Assembly (NCBI RefSeq): GCF_900105315.1
Contig: NZ_LT629766.1
Coordinates: forward strand, 3,782,001 to 3,846,000
DNA from: Brevibacterium siliguriense
GTDB lineage: Bacteria; Actinomycetota; Actinomycetes; Actinomycetales; Brevibacteriaceae
DNA length: 64,000 bases
Reading direction: 5' to 3'
Position numbers and translations under genes: made by a program. Positions 26,304 to 34,015 of the stretch are shown piece by piece. Position 1 is the stretch's first letter, and every line of letters starts with the position of its first letter. The notes under the pieces are model-generated. The model did not search any database. It had not been told where the DNA came from and worked only from the letters and a program-made list of their open reading frames with translations.

Positions 26304-27467
26304 ATGGCGGGGACGAAACCCGATGTAACATTCCTGGCCCCGCGAGCCGCCTCGGCGAGGTTGAGCCGGCGAGCGCTGTTGGCCGGTTTCGGGGTGGTCG
26401 GCCTCGGGGCGCTGAGCGCCTGCGGCAAGACCACGAAGATGGCTGCGTCGCCGCCCACCGATGGAAAGCTCGAGTCGAAGCTCAACCTCTACTCATGGGG
26501 CGACTACGACAATCCCGAACTCATCCAGGCCTTCAAGTCCCAGAACGACATCCTTGTTCAGGTCGATGCCTACGGGTCGAACGAGGAACTCGTGGCGAAG
26601 CTCTCGACCTCGCGCGGAACCTCCGGCTATGACGTGGTCGTGCCGACGGGAGCGAACATTCCGCAGATGCTCGAACACGATCTGCTGCAGGAGCTCGACC
26701 TCAGCCTGATCCCGAACTTCGAGCATATGGATCCGAACTTCACACAGCAGTACTTCGACCCCGACAACACATATTCGATCTGCAAAGCGTGGGGCACCAC
26801 AGGGTTCGTCTACAACACGACGCAGATCGACCGCGAGCTCACCAGCTGGCAGGACTTCCTCGACACCGCGCAGAAGGAGGCGGCCGGCACGACCGCACTG
26901 CTCGAGGACCCGTGGGAGGTCTCGGCGATCGCCCTGGCAGCGCAGGGCTTCAGCCTCAACACTCAGGACGAAGGCGAGCTGGACAAAGCCCGGAAGATCA
27001 TCGTCGACCAGCTGGCCCCAAACGTGAAGGCCTATGTCGGCAATGCCGCCACGAGCATGATCCAGGGCAGCTTCACCCTTCTGCACGCCTACAACGGCGA
27101 CGCCAGGCAGGGTCTGACCGAGGTCAAGGATCCGGAGAACTGGAAGTTCGTCTTCCCGACCCCCTCGGCGAATCTGTGGATGGACTGCTGGGCGATCGCC
27201 ACCGGCGCGCCGCACCCGGATTCGGCGCACGCCTTCATCAACCAGATGATCTCCCCCGACACGGCGGTCGACCAGCTCGACTACATCGGCTACCCGATAG
27301 GGACGAAAGGCCTGGCCGAGCAGGCGAAGAAAGCCGAGCTCGACCAACAGGACCTCATCTTCCCCGCACAGAAGGTCCTCGACCGACTCGAACCGAGCAA
27401 GCAGACCCCGGCCGATCAGATCCGGACGAAGATCCTCACCGATGCCCAGGCCAGGAGTGGAGCATGA
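26304..27467 (+). CDS. potD: Polyamine-type ABC transporter substrate-binding lipoprotein
   Basis: 387-residue PotD-like solute-binding protein. The signal has a twin-arginine pattern (RLSRRALLAGFGVVGLG) ending in the lipobox LSAC, so it is probably exported by Tat and lipid-anchored. The mature part opens with LNLYSWGDYDNPELIQAF, a classic PotD/PotF beginning, and contains WGTTGFVYN. Start ATG 26304 directly follows the potA stop; an in-frame GTG at 26295 is possible but overlaps potA. The polyamine specificity (putrescine, spermidine or another amine) cannot be read from sequence. Confidence 0.9.
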   Translation: MAGTKPDVTFLAPRAASARLSRRALLAGFGVVGLGALSACGKTTKMAASPPTDGKLESKLNLYSWGDYDNPELIQAFKSQNDILVQVDAYGSNEELVAKLSTSRGTSGYDVVVPTGANIPQMLEHDLLQELDLSLIPNFEHMDPNFTQQYFDPDNTYSICKAWGTTGFVYNTTQIDRELTSWQDFLDTAQKEAAGTTALLEDPWEVSAIALAAQGFSLNTQDEGELDKARKIIVDQLAPNVKAYVGNAATSMIQGSFTLLHAYNGDARQGLTEVKDPENWKFVFPTPSANLWMDCWAIATGAPHPDSAHAFINQMISPDTAVDQLDYIGYPIGTKGLAEQAKKAELDQQDLIFPAQKVLDRLEPSKQTPADQIRTKILTDAQARSGA

Positions 27468-28402
27468 GCACTCAGACACGACCCCAACAGACTCGTACGA
27501 AGAGGCCGGCGACGAAGTTCTTCGGCCCCGCAGCCATGTCCTTTCCGACGTGGGCCTACGCGCTGTTCTTCTTCATCATCCCGCTGGCGCTCATCGTCTT
27601 CTACAGCTTCGGGTACAAACCCGACCAGTTCACGGCCATCGCCACCGACCATCTGTCGTTCGGCCGGTACCCGGAGGCGATGAGCTCAAGTTTCGTCTCG
27701 ACCTTCTTCGCGACGCTGCGCATCTCGCTGCTCGGCACCCTGCTGTGCCTGATCATCGCTCTGCCGTTCGCTTACTGGCTGGCGATCAAGGTCGCGCCCG
27801 CCCGCAGGTCCCTGGCTCTGGCCCTGGTGATGGTGCCGTTCTGGACGAACTTCCTCGTCCGCACCCTCGGCTGGCAGATCATGCTCTCCCCCGACGGGTT
27901 CCTGTCGAACTGGCTGCAGGGACTCGGGCTGCTCGACGGCCCCCTCGACATCCTCTACACGCGAACGGCAGTGCAGATCGGCGTCGTCTACAACTATCTG
28001 CCGCTGATGATCTTGCCGCTGTTCGTCGCCATCGATGCCTCGGGCAAGAATCTGCGCGAAGCCAGCTACGACCTCGGCGCGGGAAAGGTGAAGACCTTCA
28101 TGCGGGTCACGCTGCCGATGGCGATGCCGGGAGTCGTCTCCGGCTGCCTGCTCGTGTTCATCCCGCTCAACGGCGACTACGTCACGGCGACCGTCCTCGG
28201 TGGGGCGAGCGGATCCATGGTCGGTCAGCTCATCGCCAACCAATTCAACACCGCACAGAACTGGGCGGTCGGGGCGGCCATGGCGATGATCCTCATCATC
28301 TCCACCCTGGTCGTCGTCGGTCTCGGCTTCGCACTGCTCAGGCTCGGACAGTCGATCACCGCCAGATTCAACAGCGTTCCGCTGCACGATGGGAGGGCCT
28401 GA
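27464..28402 (+). CDS. potB: Polyamine-type ABC transporter permease 1
   Basis: 312-residue PotB-like permease with about six membrane segments; cytoplasmic N-terminus rich in Q/T/R, first segment FPTWAYALFFFIIPLALIVF. The EAA-loop motif is LREASYDLGAGKVKTFMRVTLP (in two pieces near residues 195-220), which couples to the ATPase. ATG 27464 overlaps the stop of the binding-protein gene as ATGA. It pairs with the next permease. Confidence 0.92.
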   Translation: MSTQTRPQQTRTKRPATKFFGPAAMSFPTWAYALFFFIIPLALIVFYSFGYKPDQFTAIATDHLSFGRYPEAMSSSFVSTFFATLRISLLGTLLCLIIALPFAYWLAIKVAPARRSLALALVMVPFWTNFLVRTLGWQIMLSPDGFLSNWLQGLGLLDGPLDILYTRTAVQIGVVYNYLPLMILPLFVAIDASGKNLREASYDLGAGKVKTFMRVTLPMAMPGVVSGCLLVFIPLNGDYVTATVLGGASGSMVGQLIANQFNTAQNWAVGAAMAMILIISTLVVVGLGFALLRLGQSITARFNSVPLHDGRA

Positions 28403-28403
28403 G

Positions 28404-29267
28404 ATGCCGAAGAAGAACACGTTCGCACGGCGGACACCGACCGATATCGCTCTGCACATCTGGGGCATCCTCGTCTTCGTCTACCTGTTCGTGCCGATCG
28501 CGGTGATCATCGCCTATTCGTTCAACAACGGAAAGGTGCTCGCAAACTTCCGCGGCTTCGGACTGCACGCCTACATCAGCGGCATCAACAACGACATCAT
28601 CGTCTCCTCCATCGTCACGAGCCTGCAGGCCGCCGTGGGCACTGCCATCGTCTCGACGATCTTCGGCACGCTCGGCGGAGTCGCTCTGGCCAGGGCCCCG
28701 CGTGGCGCATGGTGGGCACTCGGACTGACCGCGATCCTCGGGCTGACCCTGGTCACGCCCGAGATCGTCGACGGCATCTCGTTCCTGCCGTGGTTCGTCA
28801 CCGTCGGCGTCGATTGGGGCATCACCCCGCTCAACAACGGCCTGGTCAGGCTCATCATCTCGCATGCGATGTTCTCCATGGCGATCGTGACGTTCATCGT
28901 CCGGGCCCGGCTGGCCGGAATGGACACTCAGCTCGAGGATGCCGCCGCCGACCTCGGTGCGACCCCGTGGAACCGGTTCAAGGACATCACCCTGCCGATC
29001 GCGGCCCCCGGCATCCTCGCTGGAGCGCTGATGTCGTTCACCGTCAGCCTCGACAACACGATCCTCTCGAGCTTCGTCCAACAGCCGGGCTACACCCCGT
29101 GGCCGGTCTACATCTTCTCCGCCGTCCGCGTGGCTCTGCGCCCCGAGGTCGCGGCGATGTCGACGGTGATGTTCGTGCTCACCCTCGCCGCGCTCGGCTT
29201 CGTCGGGTTCGTCCTGCGCAAGGCCGGCGGCAACGCCACCGAGATCATCAAGACCATGGCCGCCTGA
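28404..29267 (+). CDS. potC: Polyamine-type ABC transporter permease 2
   Basis: 287-residue PotC-like permease, about six membrane segments (LHIWGILVFVYLFVPIAVII first). The EAA loop is visible as EDAAADLGATPWNRFKDITLP near residues 180-200. ATG 28404 follows GGGAGG by 7 nt and the potB stop by 1 nt; an in-frame ATG 15 nt upstream lies inside potB and is less likely. It forms the membrane channel with PotB. The 97-nt gap after it contains CCCTCGCCGAGGCGGCC. Confidence 0.92.
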   Translation: MPKKNTFARRTPTDIALHIWGILVFVYLFVPIAVIIAYSFNNGKVLANFRGFGLHAYISGINNDIIVSSIVTSLQAAVGTAIVSTIFGTLGGVALARAPRGAWWALGLTAILGLTLVTPEIVDGISFLPWFVTVGVDWGITPLNNGLVRLIISHAMFSMAIVTFIVRARLAGMDTQLEDAAADLGATPWNRFKDITLPIAAPGILAGALMSFTVSLDNTILSSFVQQPGYTPWPVYIFSAVRVALRPEVAAMSTVMFVLTLAALGFVGFVLRKAGGNATEIIKTMAA

Positions 29268-29364
29268 AGTGCCCCTCGCCGAGGCGGCCCACCGTTCCGC
29301 TCCGACCCGCACCTGCTGCCTCGCAGAGTGCACACCGACCGCACCGTGAAGAAAGTGAAGTGAC

Positions 29365-30786
29365 ATGGACGTGCATACCGCTTTGGCCGACGCCTCGACC
29401 ATCCCGTTCTGGCTCGACACCGAGATCCGTCCGGAGCCGCTGCCGCCGCTGACCGAGGACCGCGAGACAGACCTCCTCGTCGTCGGCGGCGGGTTCACGG
29501 GCCTGTGGACTGCACTGCAGGCCAAGGAACGGGACCCGAATCGTCGTGTCGTTCTCGTCGAGGCGAATTCGATCGGGTGGGCCGCCTCGGGGCGCAATGG
29601 CGGTTTCTGCGCTGCCAGCCTCACTCACGGCTATGACAACGGGGAAGCCCACCTGCCGGAGGAGAACGAGCGTCTCGCGCAGCTGGGTCGGGAGAACCTC
29701 GACGCCATCGAAGCCGCCGTTGCAAAATACGGGATGGACGTCGAGTTCGAACGCACGGGCGAGCTCGATGTCGCCACCGAGGACTACCAGGTCGCCGAGC
29801 TGCGGGAGGCACACGATCCCGACTCCGGTTTCATCTTCCTCGATCAGCAGGAGCTCGCGGGGATCGTGAAGTCGCCGACGTACAAGGGTGCGCTGTGGGA
29901 TTCTCGCGAGGTCGCGATGGTCCATCCGGCGAAGCTGTGCTGGGAGCTGCTGCGTGTCATCCGCGAACTCGGAGTCGAGGTCTTTGAAGGCACGAAGGTC
30001 ACCGATGTCAGCGATGCGAAGACGACCGTGCGGGTGCAGACCCGCGTGACTGCGGAGACGATCGAAGACTGTGCAACCGCTCCGTGCAGCACGATCACGG
30101 CGAAGCGCGTGGCACTGGCGACGAACGTGTTCCCTTCACTGCTCAAACGGGTGAGTCTGCATACGGTTCCCGTCTACGATTACGCGCTGATGACCGAGCC
30201 CCTCAGCGATGAGCAGATGGCTGCGATCGGGTGGGAGGGCCGCCAGGGCATCGGCGACTGTGCAAATCGCTTCCACTACTACCGGCTGACTGCGGACAAT
30301 CGGATCCTCTTCGGCGGCTGGGACGCCGTCTACCACTTCGGGCGGCAGGTGTCGTGGAAGTACGATCAGCGGCCCGAGACCTTCGAGACCCTCGCCGAAC
30401 ACTTCTTTGAGACCTTCCCGCAGCTGATCGGTCTGAAGTTCACCCACAAATGGGGTGGGCCGATCGACACCTGTTCGCGGTTCTTCTCGTTCTTCACCTC
30501 CGCCTATGGGCGGAAGGTCGCCATGGCTGCCGGCTTCACCGGGCTCGGGGTGGGGGCATCTCGGTTCGCCGGGACGGTCATGCTCGATCTGCTGTCCGGT
30601 GAGGACACCGAGCTGACCGAACTCGAGATGGTTCGGAAGCTGCCGCTGCCGTTCCCGCCCGAGCCCATGGCGTGGCTGGGAATCAGAATGACGACGAATG
30701 CGCTGATCAAGGCCGATGAGAACGAGGGCAGGCGCGGACCGCTGCTCAAAGTCCTCGATGCGGTTGGCATGGGCTTCGATTCCTGA
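29365..30786 (+). CDS. FAD-dependent oxidoreductase, PuuB-like (DAO family)
   Basis: 473-residue DAO-fold flavoprotein: DLLVVGGGFTGLWTALQAKE at residues 36-55 binds FAD, followed by a GWAASGRNGGFC segment typical of gamma-glutamylputrescine oxidase PuuB and related amine oxidases. A C-terminal GFTGLGVGASRFAG motif closes the FAD site. Downstream of the pot-like genes on the same strand by 97 nt with GAAAGTGAAG before ATG 29365, so it probably oxidises the imported amine. No gamma-glutamylputrescine synthetase (PuuA) is present, so direct oxidation or a distant PuuA are both possible. Confidence 0.87.
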   Translation: MDVHTALADASTIPFWLDTEIRPEPLPPLTEDRETDLLVVGGGFTGLWTALQAKERDPNRRVVLVEANSIGWAASGRNGGFCAASLTHGYDNGEAHLPEENERLAQLGRENLDAIEAAVAKYGMDVEFERTGELDVATEDYQVAELREAHDPDSGFIFLDQQELAGIVKSPTYKGALWDSREVAMVHPAKLCWELLRVIRELGVEVFEGTKVTDVSDAKTTVRVQTRVTAETIEDCATAPCSTITAKRVALATNVFPSLLKRVSLHTVPVYDYALMTEPLSDEQMAAIGWEGRQGIGDCANRFHYYRLTADNRILFGGWDAVYHFGRQVSWKYDQRPETFETLAEHFFETFPQLIGLKFTHKWGGPIDTCSRFFSFFTSAYGRKVAMAAGFTGLGVGASRFAGTVMLDLLSGEDTELTELEMVRKLPLPFPPEPMAWLGIRMTTNALIKADENEGRRGPLLKVLDAVGMGFDS

Positions 30787-30840
30787 GGCCCCCGACTCGT
30801 CCGGCGACCGGACCGCGGGCGGGGAATCCGGCCGTGGTTG

Positions 30841-30873
30841 GTAGACTCAGGGTGAGCGCGGGAGGAACTCCCG
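30841..30873 (+). promoter_or_regulatory. Promoter and leader hairpin of purSQ
   Basis: A TAGACT -10 box starts at about 30842, and a small hairpin CGGGAG-GAA-CTCCCG (30859-30873) lies in the leader. AAAGGAG follows before the purS ATG at 30902. The hairpin is too short to call a riboswitch. Confidence 0.4.
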
Positions 30874-30901
30874 AACACTTTCACAAAGGAGCAGTACACG
30901 C

Positions 30902-31159
30902 ATGGCACGTGTCGTCGTTGAGGTGATGCCCAAACCCGAGATCCTTGACCCCCAGGGCAAGGCGATCTCCGGCGGACTGACCCGCCTGGGGTTCACCGGG
31001 TTCGGTGAGGTTCGTCAGGGCAAGAGGTTCGAGCTCGAGGTCGAAGGCGAAGCCACCGAGGAGGTCCTCGCCCAGGCGCGCGAAGCCGCGGAGAAGCTCC
31101 TGTCGAACCCCGTGATCGAGAACGTCGTGGCAGTCCGCGTGGCCGAGGACGCATCGTGA
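30902..31159 (+). CDS. purS: FGAM synthase subunit PurS
   Basis: 85-residue PurS, the small dimeric subunit of the PurLQS complex that makes formylglycinamidine ribonucleotide. The sequence [19 protein letters not shown] and the [12 protein letters not shown] end are typical. AAAGGAG precedes ATG by about 12 nt. Stop overlaps the purQ GTG start (GTGA), so the two are coupled. Its large partner purL is 26 kb away. Confidence 0.96.
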   Translation: MARVVVEVMPKPEILDPQGKAISGGLTRLGFTGFGEVRQGKRFELEVEGEATEEVLAQAREAAEKLLSNPVIENVVAVRVAEDAS

Positions 31160-31893
31160 CCGCTGTCGCTGCTGATCCCACCACCGAGGCGGCGCCTGAG
31201 TCCGGCGTCTCCGTCGGAGTCGTCACGTTCCCCGGAACGCTTGATGACCGGGACGCCGCTCGTGCCGTCCGTCTGGCCGGGGCGAACCCGGTGAACCTGT
31301 GGCATGCGGATTCGACCCTGTCCGGAGTCGACGCCGTCATCCTGCCGGGCGGGTTCTCCTATGGTGACTATCTGCGCTGCGGTGCGATCGCCGGATTCGC
31401 TCCGATCATGGAGTCCGTCGTCGCTGCGGCGAACGCCGGCATGCCGGTACTCGGCATCTGCAACGGCTTCCAGATCCTCTGCGAATCCCGTCTGCTGCCG
31501 GGTGCGCTCATCCGCAACGATCACCAGCATTTCATCTGCCGCGACCAAGATCTGGTCGTGGAGAATGCGAACACCGCGTGGACTTGTGACTATGAGCAGG
31601 GTCAGACGATCCGCGTTCCGCTGAAGAACGGTGAGGGCGGGTTCGTCGCCACCGACGAGGTGCTCGACGAACTCGAGTCCACCGGACGCGTGGTCTTCCG
31701 CTACCAGGGCTTCAATCCGAACGGCTCTCTGCGCGACATCGCCGGAATCACGAACGAAGCGGGCAACGTCGTCGGTCTCATGCCGCACCCCGAACACGCC
31801 GTCGAGGCCGGTTTCGGTCCCGAGGACGGCGGCGGAATCGACGGTCAGGGGTTCTTCTCCTCGGCCGTGCGCACTCTCGTCGCCAAGGGCTGA
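31156..31893 (+). CDS. purQ: FGAM synthase glutaminase subunit PurQ
   Basis: 245-residue class I glutamine amidotransferase. [17 protein letters not shown] near residues 58-74, the nucleophile elbow [11 protein letters not shown] near 99, and the His/Glu pair in [10 protein letters not shown] near 210 complete the triad. It supplies ammonia to PurL in the PurLQS complex. The N-terminal 15 residues ([15 protein letters not shown]) extend beyond the usual start; an internal start at about residue 17 is conceivable but the GTGA coupling with purS favours GTG 31156. Confidence 0.96.
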   Translation: MTAVAADPTTEAAPESGVSVGVVTFPGTLDDRDAARAVRLAGANPVNLWHADSTLSGVDAVILPGGFSYGDYLRCGAIAGFAPIMESVVAAANAGMPVLGICNGFQILCESRLLPGALIRNDHQHFICRDQDLVVENANTAWTCDYEQGQTIRVPLKNGEGGFVATDEVLDELESTGRVVFRYQGFNPNGSLRDIAGITNEAGNVVGLMPHPEHAVEAGFGPEDGGGIDGQGFFSSAVRTLVAKG

Positions 31894-31912
31894 GCCACCC
31901 TGCGTTCGGACG

Positions 31913-31957
31913 AAGAGTCCCGACGCCCGGATTGATGCCGAGCCTCGGGACTCTTTG
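31913..31957 (+). terminator. Terminator of purSQ
   Basis: An 11-bp stem AAGAGTCCCGA / TCGGGACTCTT with a 21-nt loop, followed by TGTCCTT, 20 nt after the purQ stop and before the convergent secreted-protein gene. Confidence 0.85.
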
Positions 31958-31990
31958 TCCTTCCCTGTGACGAAGTCCGCTGCGGTGATT

Positions 31991-32770
31991 TCACTCAGTG
32001 GGTTCGGTGGGATCTACGTCGATCTTCGCCGAGTCCTCGAGATCACCGCATTCGGCCACAGCCTCGTACTCGCCTGTCGGCGGCATACCTTCTCGCGGCA
32101 TGTACCGCACTGACGCGGACTCGTCTTCACCAGCCACCTGGCTCTTCTCCCAGATCTTCTTCCTGCCGTCTTCATCCTTCCTGTACACGGTGAAGTCGAC
32201 CTCGTCCTCGGCCGAGCAGTTGACCATCGTCAGGTTGAGTCCCTCTTGGTAGAGTCCTTCGTCGAGCATCGTCGAATCCGGATCCATCACGAGGGTGCCG
32301 TCATCGTAGTCGCCTCGATCGCCTTCGATGATGCGCACTCGTGTGTGAAACACTCGCTCCGGTTCAGCGCCGCGTTCGAGTTTCACTGTGAATTCGACGT
32401 TCGCCCTGGCATCAGGTTCCTTGTCCATCGTGACAGCGCCGTCGAATGCTCCGTCCTTCTCCACGTCATGCAACTCATTGTCCAAGCTAGTCGACACCCT
32501 GTCGCCCTTCTTGAGCCCATCGATCGTGTATTCGATGCCCTTGCCGTGGGTGACTTCATACGGTGTCATCGTCCGATATTTCAGCGCCAGGTCCGCTTCT
32601 TTGACCACCGAGTCATCGCTCGAATCGGCGCTTCCGGAGGAGGGTGCCTCGTTCGAATGAACTCCGTCCGACACGGCGACTTCCGTACCCGAAGCCGAGG
32701 CTGCCGCCGTTCCGACTGCGAGTGCCGAGATGCCGAGGGCTGCAGTTGCAGCGAGTGCGAGCTTCTTCAT
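31991..32770 (-). CDS. Secreted two-domain protein, paralogue of the MPRTG surface protein
   Basis: 259-residue exported protein. Residues 1 to about 25 are a Sec signal (MKKLALAATAALGISALAV, then AASAS). Domain A (about 65-145) contains YTIDGLKKGDRVSTSLDN. Domain B (about 165-250) has one conserved cysteine in MVNCSAEDEVDF and a second in AVAECGDLED, likely an intradomain disulfide, and a central KIWEKSQVAGED patch. Both domains are clearly related to those of the 568-aa surface protein at 34016, which has one A and three B domains. There is no sorting signal, so it is released or held by partners. ATG 32770 follows AAAGGTGAT. Function unknown. Confidence 0.8.
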   Translation of the reverse strand: MKKLALAATAALGISALAVGTAAASASGTEVAVSDGVHSNEAPSSGSADSSDDSVVKEADLALKYRTMTPYEVTHGKGIEYTIDGLKKGDRVSTSLDNELHDVEKDGAFDGAVTMDKEPDARANVEFTVKLERGAEPERVFHTRVRIIEGDRGDYDDGTLVMDPDSTMLDEGLYQEGLNLTMVNCSAEDEVDFTVYRKDEDGRKKIWEKSQVAGEDESASVRYMPREGMPPTGEYEAVAECGDLEDSAKIDVDPTEPTE

Positions 32771-32841
32771 TGTGATCACCTTTCTTTCGTCCTTGCCGGA
32801 GATGTTCTGAAAGCGTTTCTGCCGTATTCGGTAGTGGTGCG

Positions 32842-32895
32842 ACCGTAGGCAGGACGAAAGGATTCTGTGGAGTTCTGATCATTGTGGTCATGACA
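32842..32895 (-). promoter_or_regulatory. Promoter with TGTCATGACC element, upstream of secreted paralogue 1
   Basis: On the minus strand TGTCATGACC (32895-32886) is followed at 38 nt by the -10-like TACGGT (32847-32842), inside a CTGCCTACGGTC context. An AATGA patch follows the palindromic core. The 568-aa surface-protein gene has the same element with 37-nt spacing. The rest of 32896-33193 has no gene that I can support. Confidence 0.5.
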
Positions 32896-33193
32896 ACTTC
32901 GAAACAACATTCCGAGCCGCTTCGTGACGTCAAAGTAACCTGCCGAATCGAACGCTGAACCGGCACTCAGAGTCGATTGGCGCGCGCAGTGGCGCCCTCA
33001 CCGAGGCGATACTGTCGTTCCAGGTCATCGCCGCTGCTCCGGTGGGGCTGGGGCAGAGCGGGCTGTGCCGGATTCTGCGTGCAGTTGTCAGTGCTCAGGT
33101 ACTGATCAGATTTCCGATCACAGCGTCATCACTCCGCAGAATTCGGCAGGATGTATTGTTATCGGAGGTTTCGGTGTTTACCGCGACCGCCCT

Positions 33194-33221
33194 CCCCTGC
33201 TCCCGGGTTCGAAAGCAGGGG
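33194..33221 (-). terminator. Stem-loop after the peptidoglycan-binding protein gene
   Basis: CCCCTGCT / AGCAGGGG stem with a 12-nt loop, about 30 nt beyond the stop of the minus-strand gene. No T-run is present. Confidence 0.55.
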
Positions 33222-33252
33222 ATCGACCGAGGTTGCAGTGACCGGGACGCGT

Positions 33253-33747
33253 TCAGTCGTCGGCCCAATCGAGTCCGACGGCGGTCTCGAGAGTGCTGTT
33301 CGTGGCGTGCAGAGGGACGGCCCAGGTCTTGTCCCCGACCATTCCGTCGGTGTCGACCTTGCCCCACTTCTGGAACCCTTTGACGGACTTCTCTGTGTCG
33401 GCTCCGAAGTCACCGTCTGCTTCGCCGGGCGACGGCCAGTCGCCGTTGTCCGCCCCGGCAGCGAGGACCTCCTGCAGATCGCGGACGACATCGCCCTTCG
33501 ACCCGGACTTCAACAGAGGCATCGGTCCGCCGTTCGGCAGTGCCTCCCAGGTGTCCTTTCCGACGATGCCGTCGTCATCCAGACCGACGCTCTTTTGAAA
33601 CCGTTTGACTCCGGCTTCGGTATCGGGCCCGAAGTCACCGTCGACATCGACACTCAGATCAGGTGTCCTCCGCAATGCCCTCTGGGCACGCAGGACCGCG
33701 GTGCCTTTGTCGCCACGTTTGATTTCGGGCTGTCCTGGATTGGACAT
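33253..33747 (-). CDS. Protein with two peptidoglycan-binding (PG_binding_1) repeats
   Basis: 164 residues consisting of two PG_binding_1 repeats. Repeat 1 spans about 8-70 (KRGDKGTAVLRAQRAL, then DGDFGPDTEAGVKRFQ, then GIVGKDTWEAL). Repeat 2 spans about 77-150 with the same LKSGSKGDVVRDLQ, DGDFGADTEKSVKGFQ and GMVGDKTW blocks. Such repeats bind cell-wall peptides. No signal peptide or catalytic domain is present, unusual for a wall binder. ATG 33747 follows AGGAGCAGAAAC; the longer frame adds no signal sequence. It lies between two genes for paralogous exported proteins on the same strand, suggesting a shared wall-associated role (inference). Confidence 0.85.
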   Translation of the reverse strand: MSNPGQPEIKRGDKGTAVLRAQRALRRTPDLSVDVDGDFGPDTEAGVKRFQKSVGLDDDGIVGKDTWEALPNGGPMPLLKSGSKGDVVRDLQEVLAAGADNGDWPSPGEADGDFGADTEKSVKGFQKWGKVDTDGMVGDKTWAVPLHATNSTLETAVGLDWADD

Positions 33748-33905
33748 GTTTCTGCTCCTCTTTCCTTGGGGATCGTGGAAGCTTCCTTGCCTCCACGACG
33801 ACCAAGCTAAGTCCGTTGTTTCTGCACCTGCAAGGCCCGGACGAGACTCAGCCGGAGTGCACGCGAACGGGTTCAGCACTGCCGCAGAATACAGCACGGA
33901 TCGGC

Positions 33906-33938
33906 CCCGGTTCTTCGACTCGAAGTCGAGGAACCGGG
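33906..33938. terminator. Stem-loop between surface-protein and PG-binding genes
   Basis: Two 15-nt arms (CCCGGTTCTTCGACT / AGTCGAGGAACCGGG) pair with one G-T wobble around a 3-nt loop, 77 nt past the stop of the surface-protein gene. It probably terminates or attenuates that transcript before the next gene. Confidence 0.6.
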
Positions 33939-34015
33939 ACCGATCGCTTCCGCCAGGACCGTCTCTCACCGTCGGGCCGGGTTCAGTCACCAACCCGACG
34001 GGTTTTCGGTCGCTG

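Noticed and set aside
26789..28402. 537-codon frame starting inside potD
   Set aside because: The first 225 codons are an out-of-frame reading of potD; the true potB starts at ATG 27464 with an ATGA overlap.
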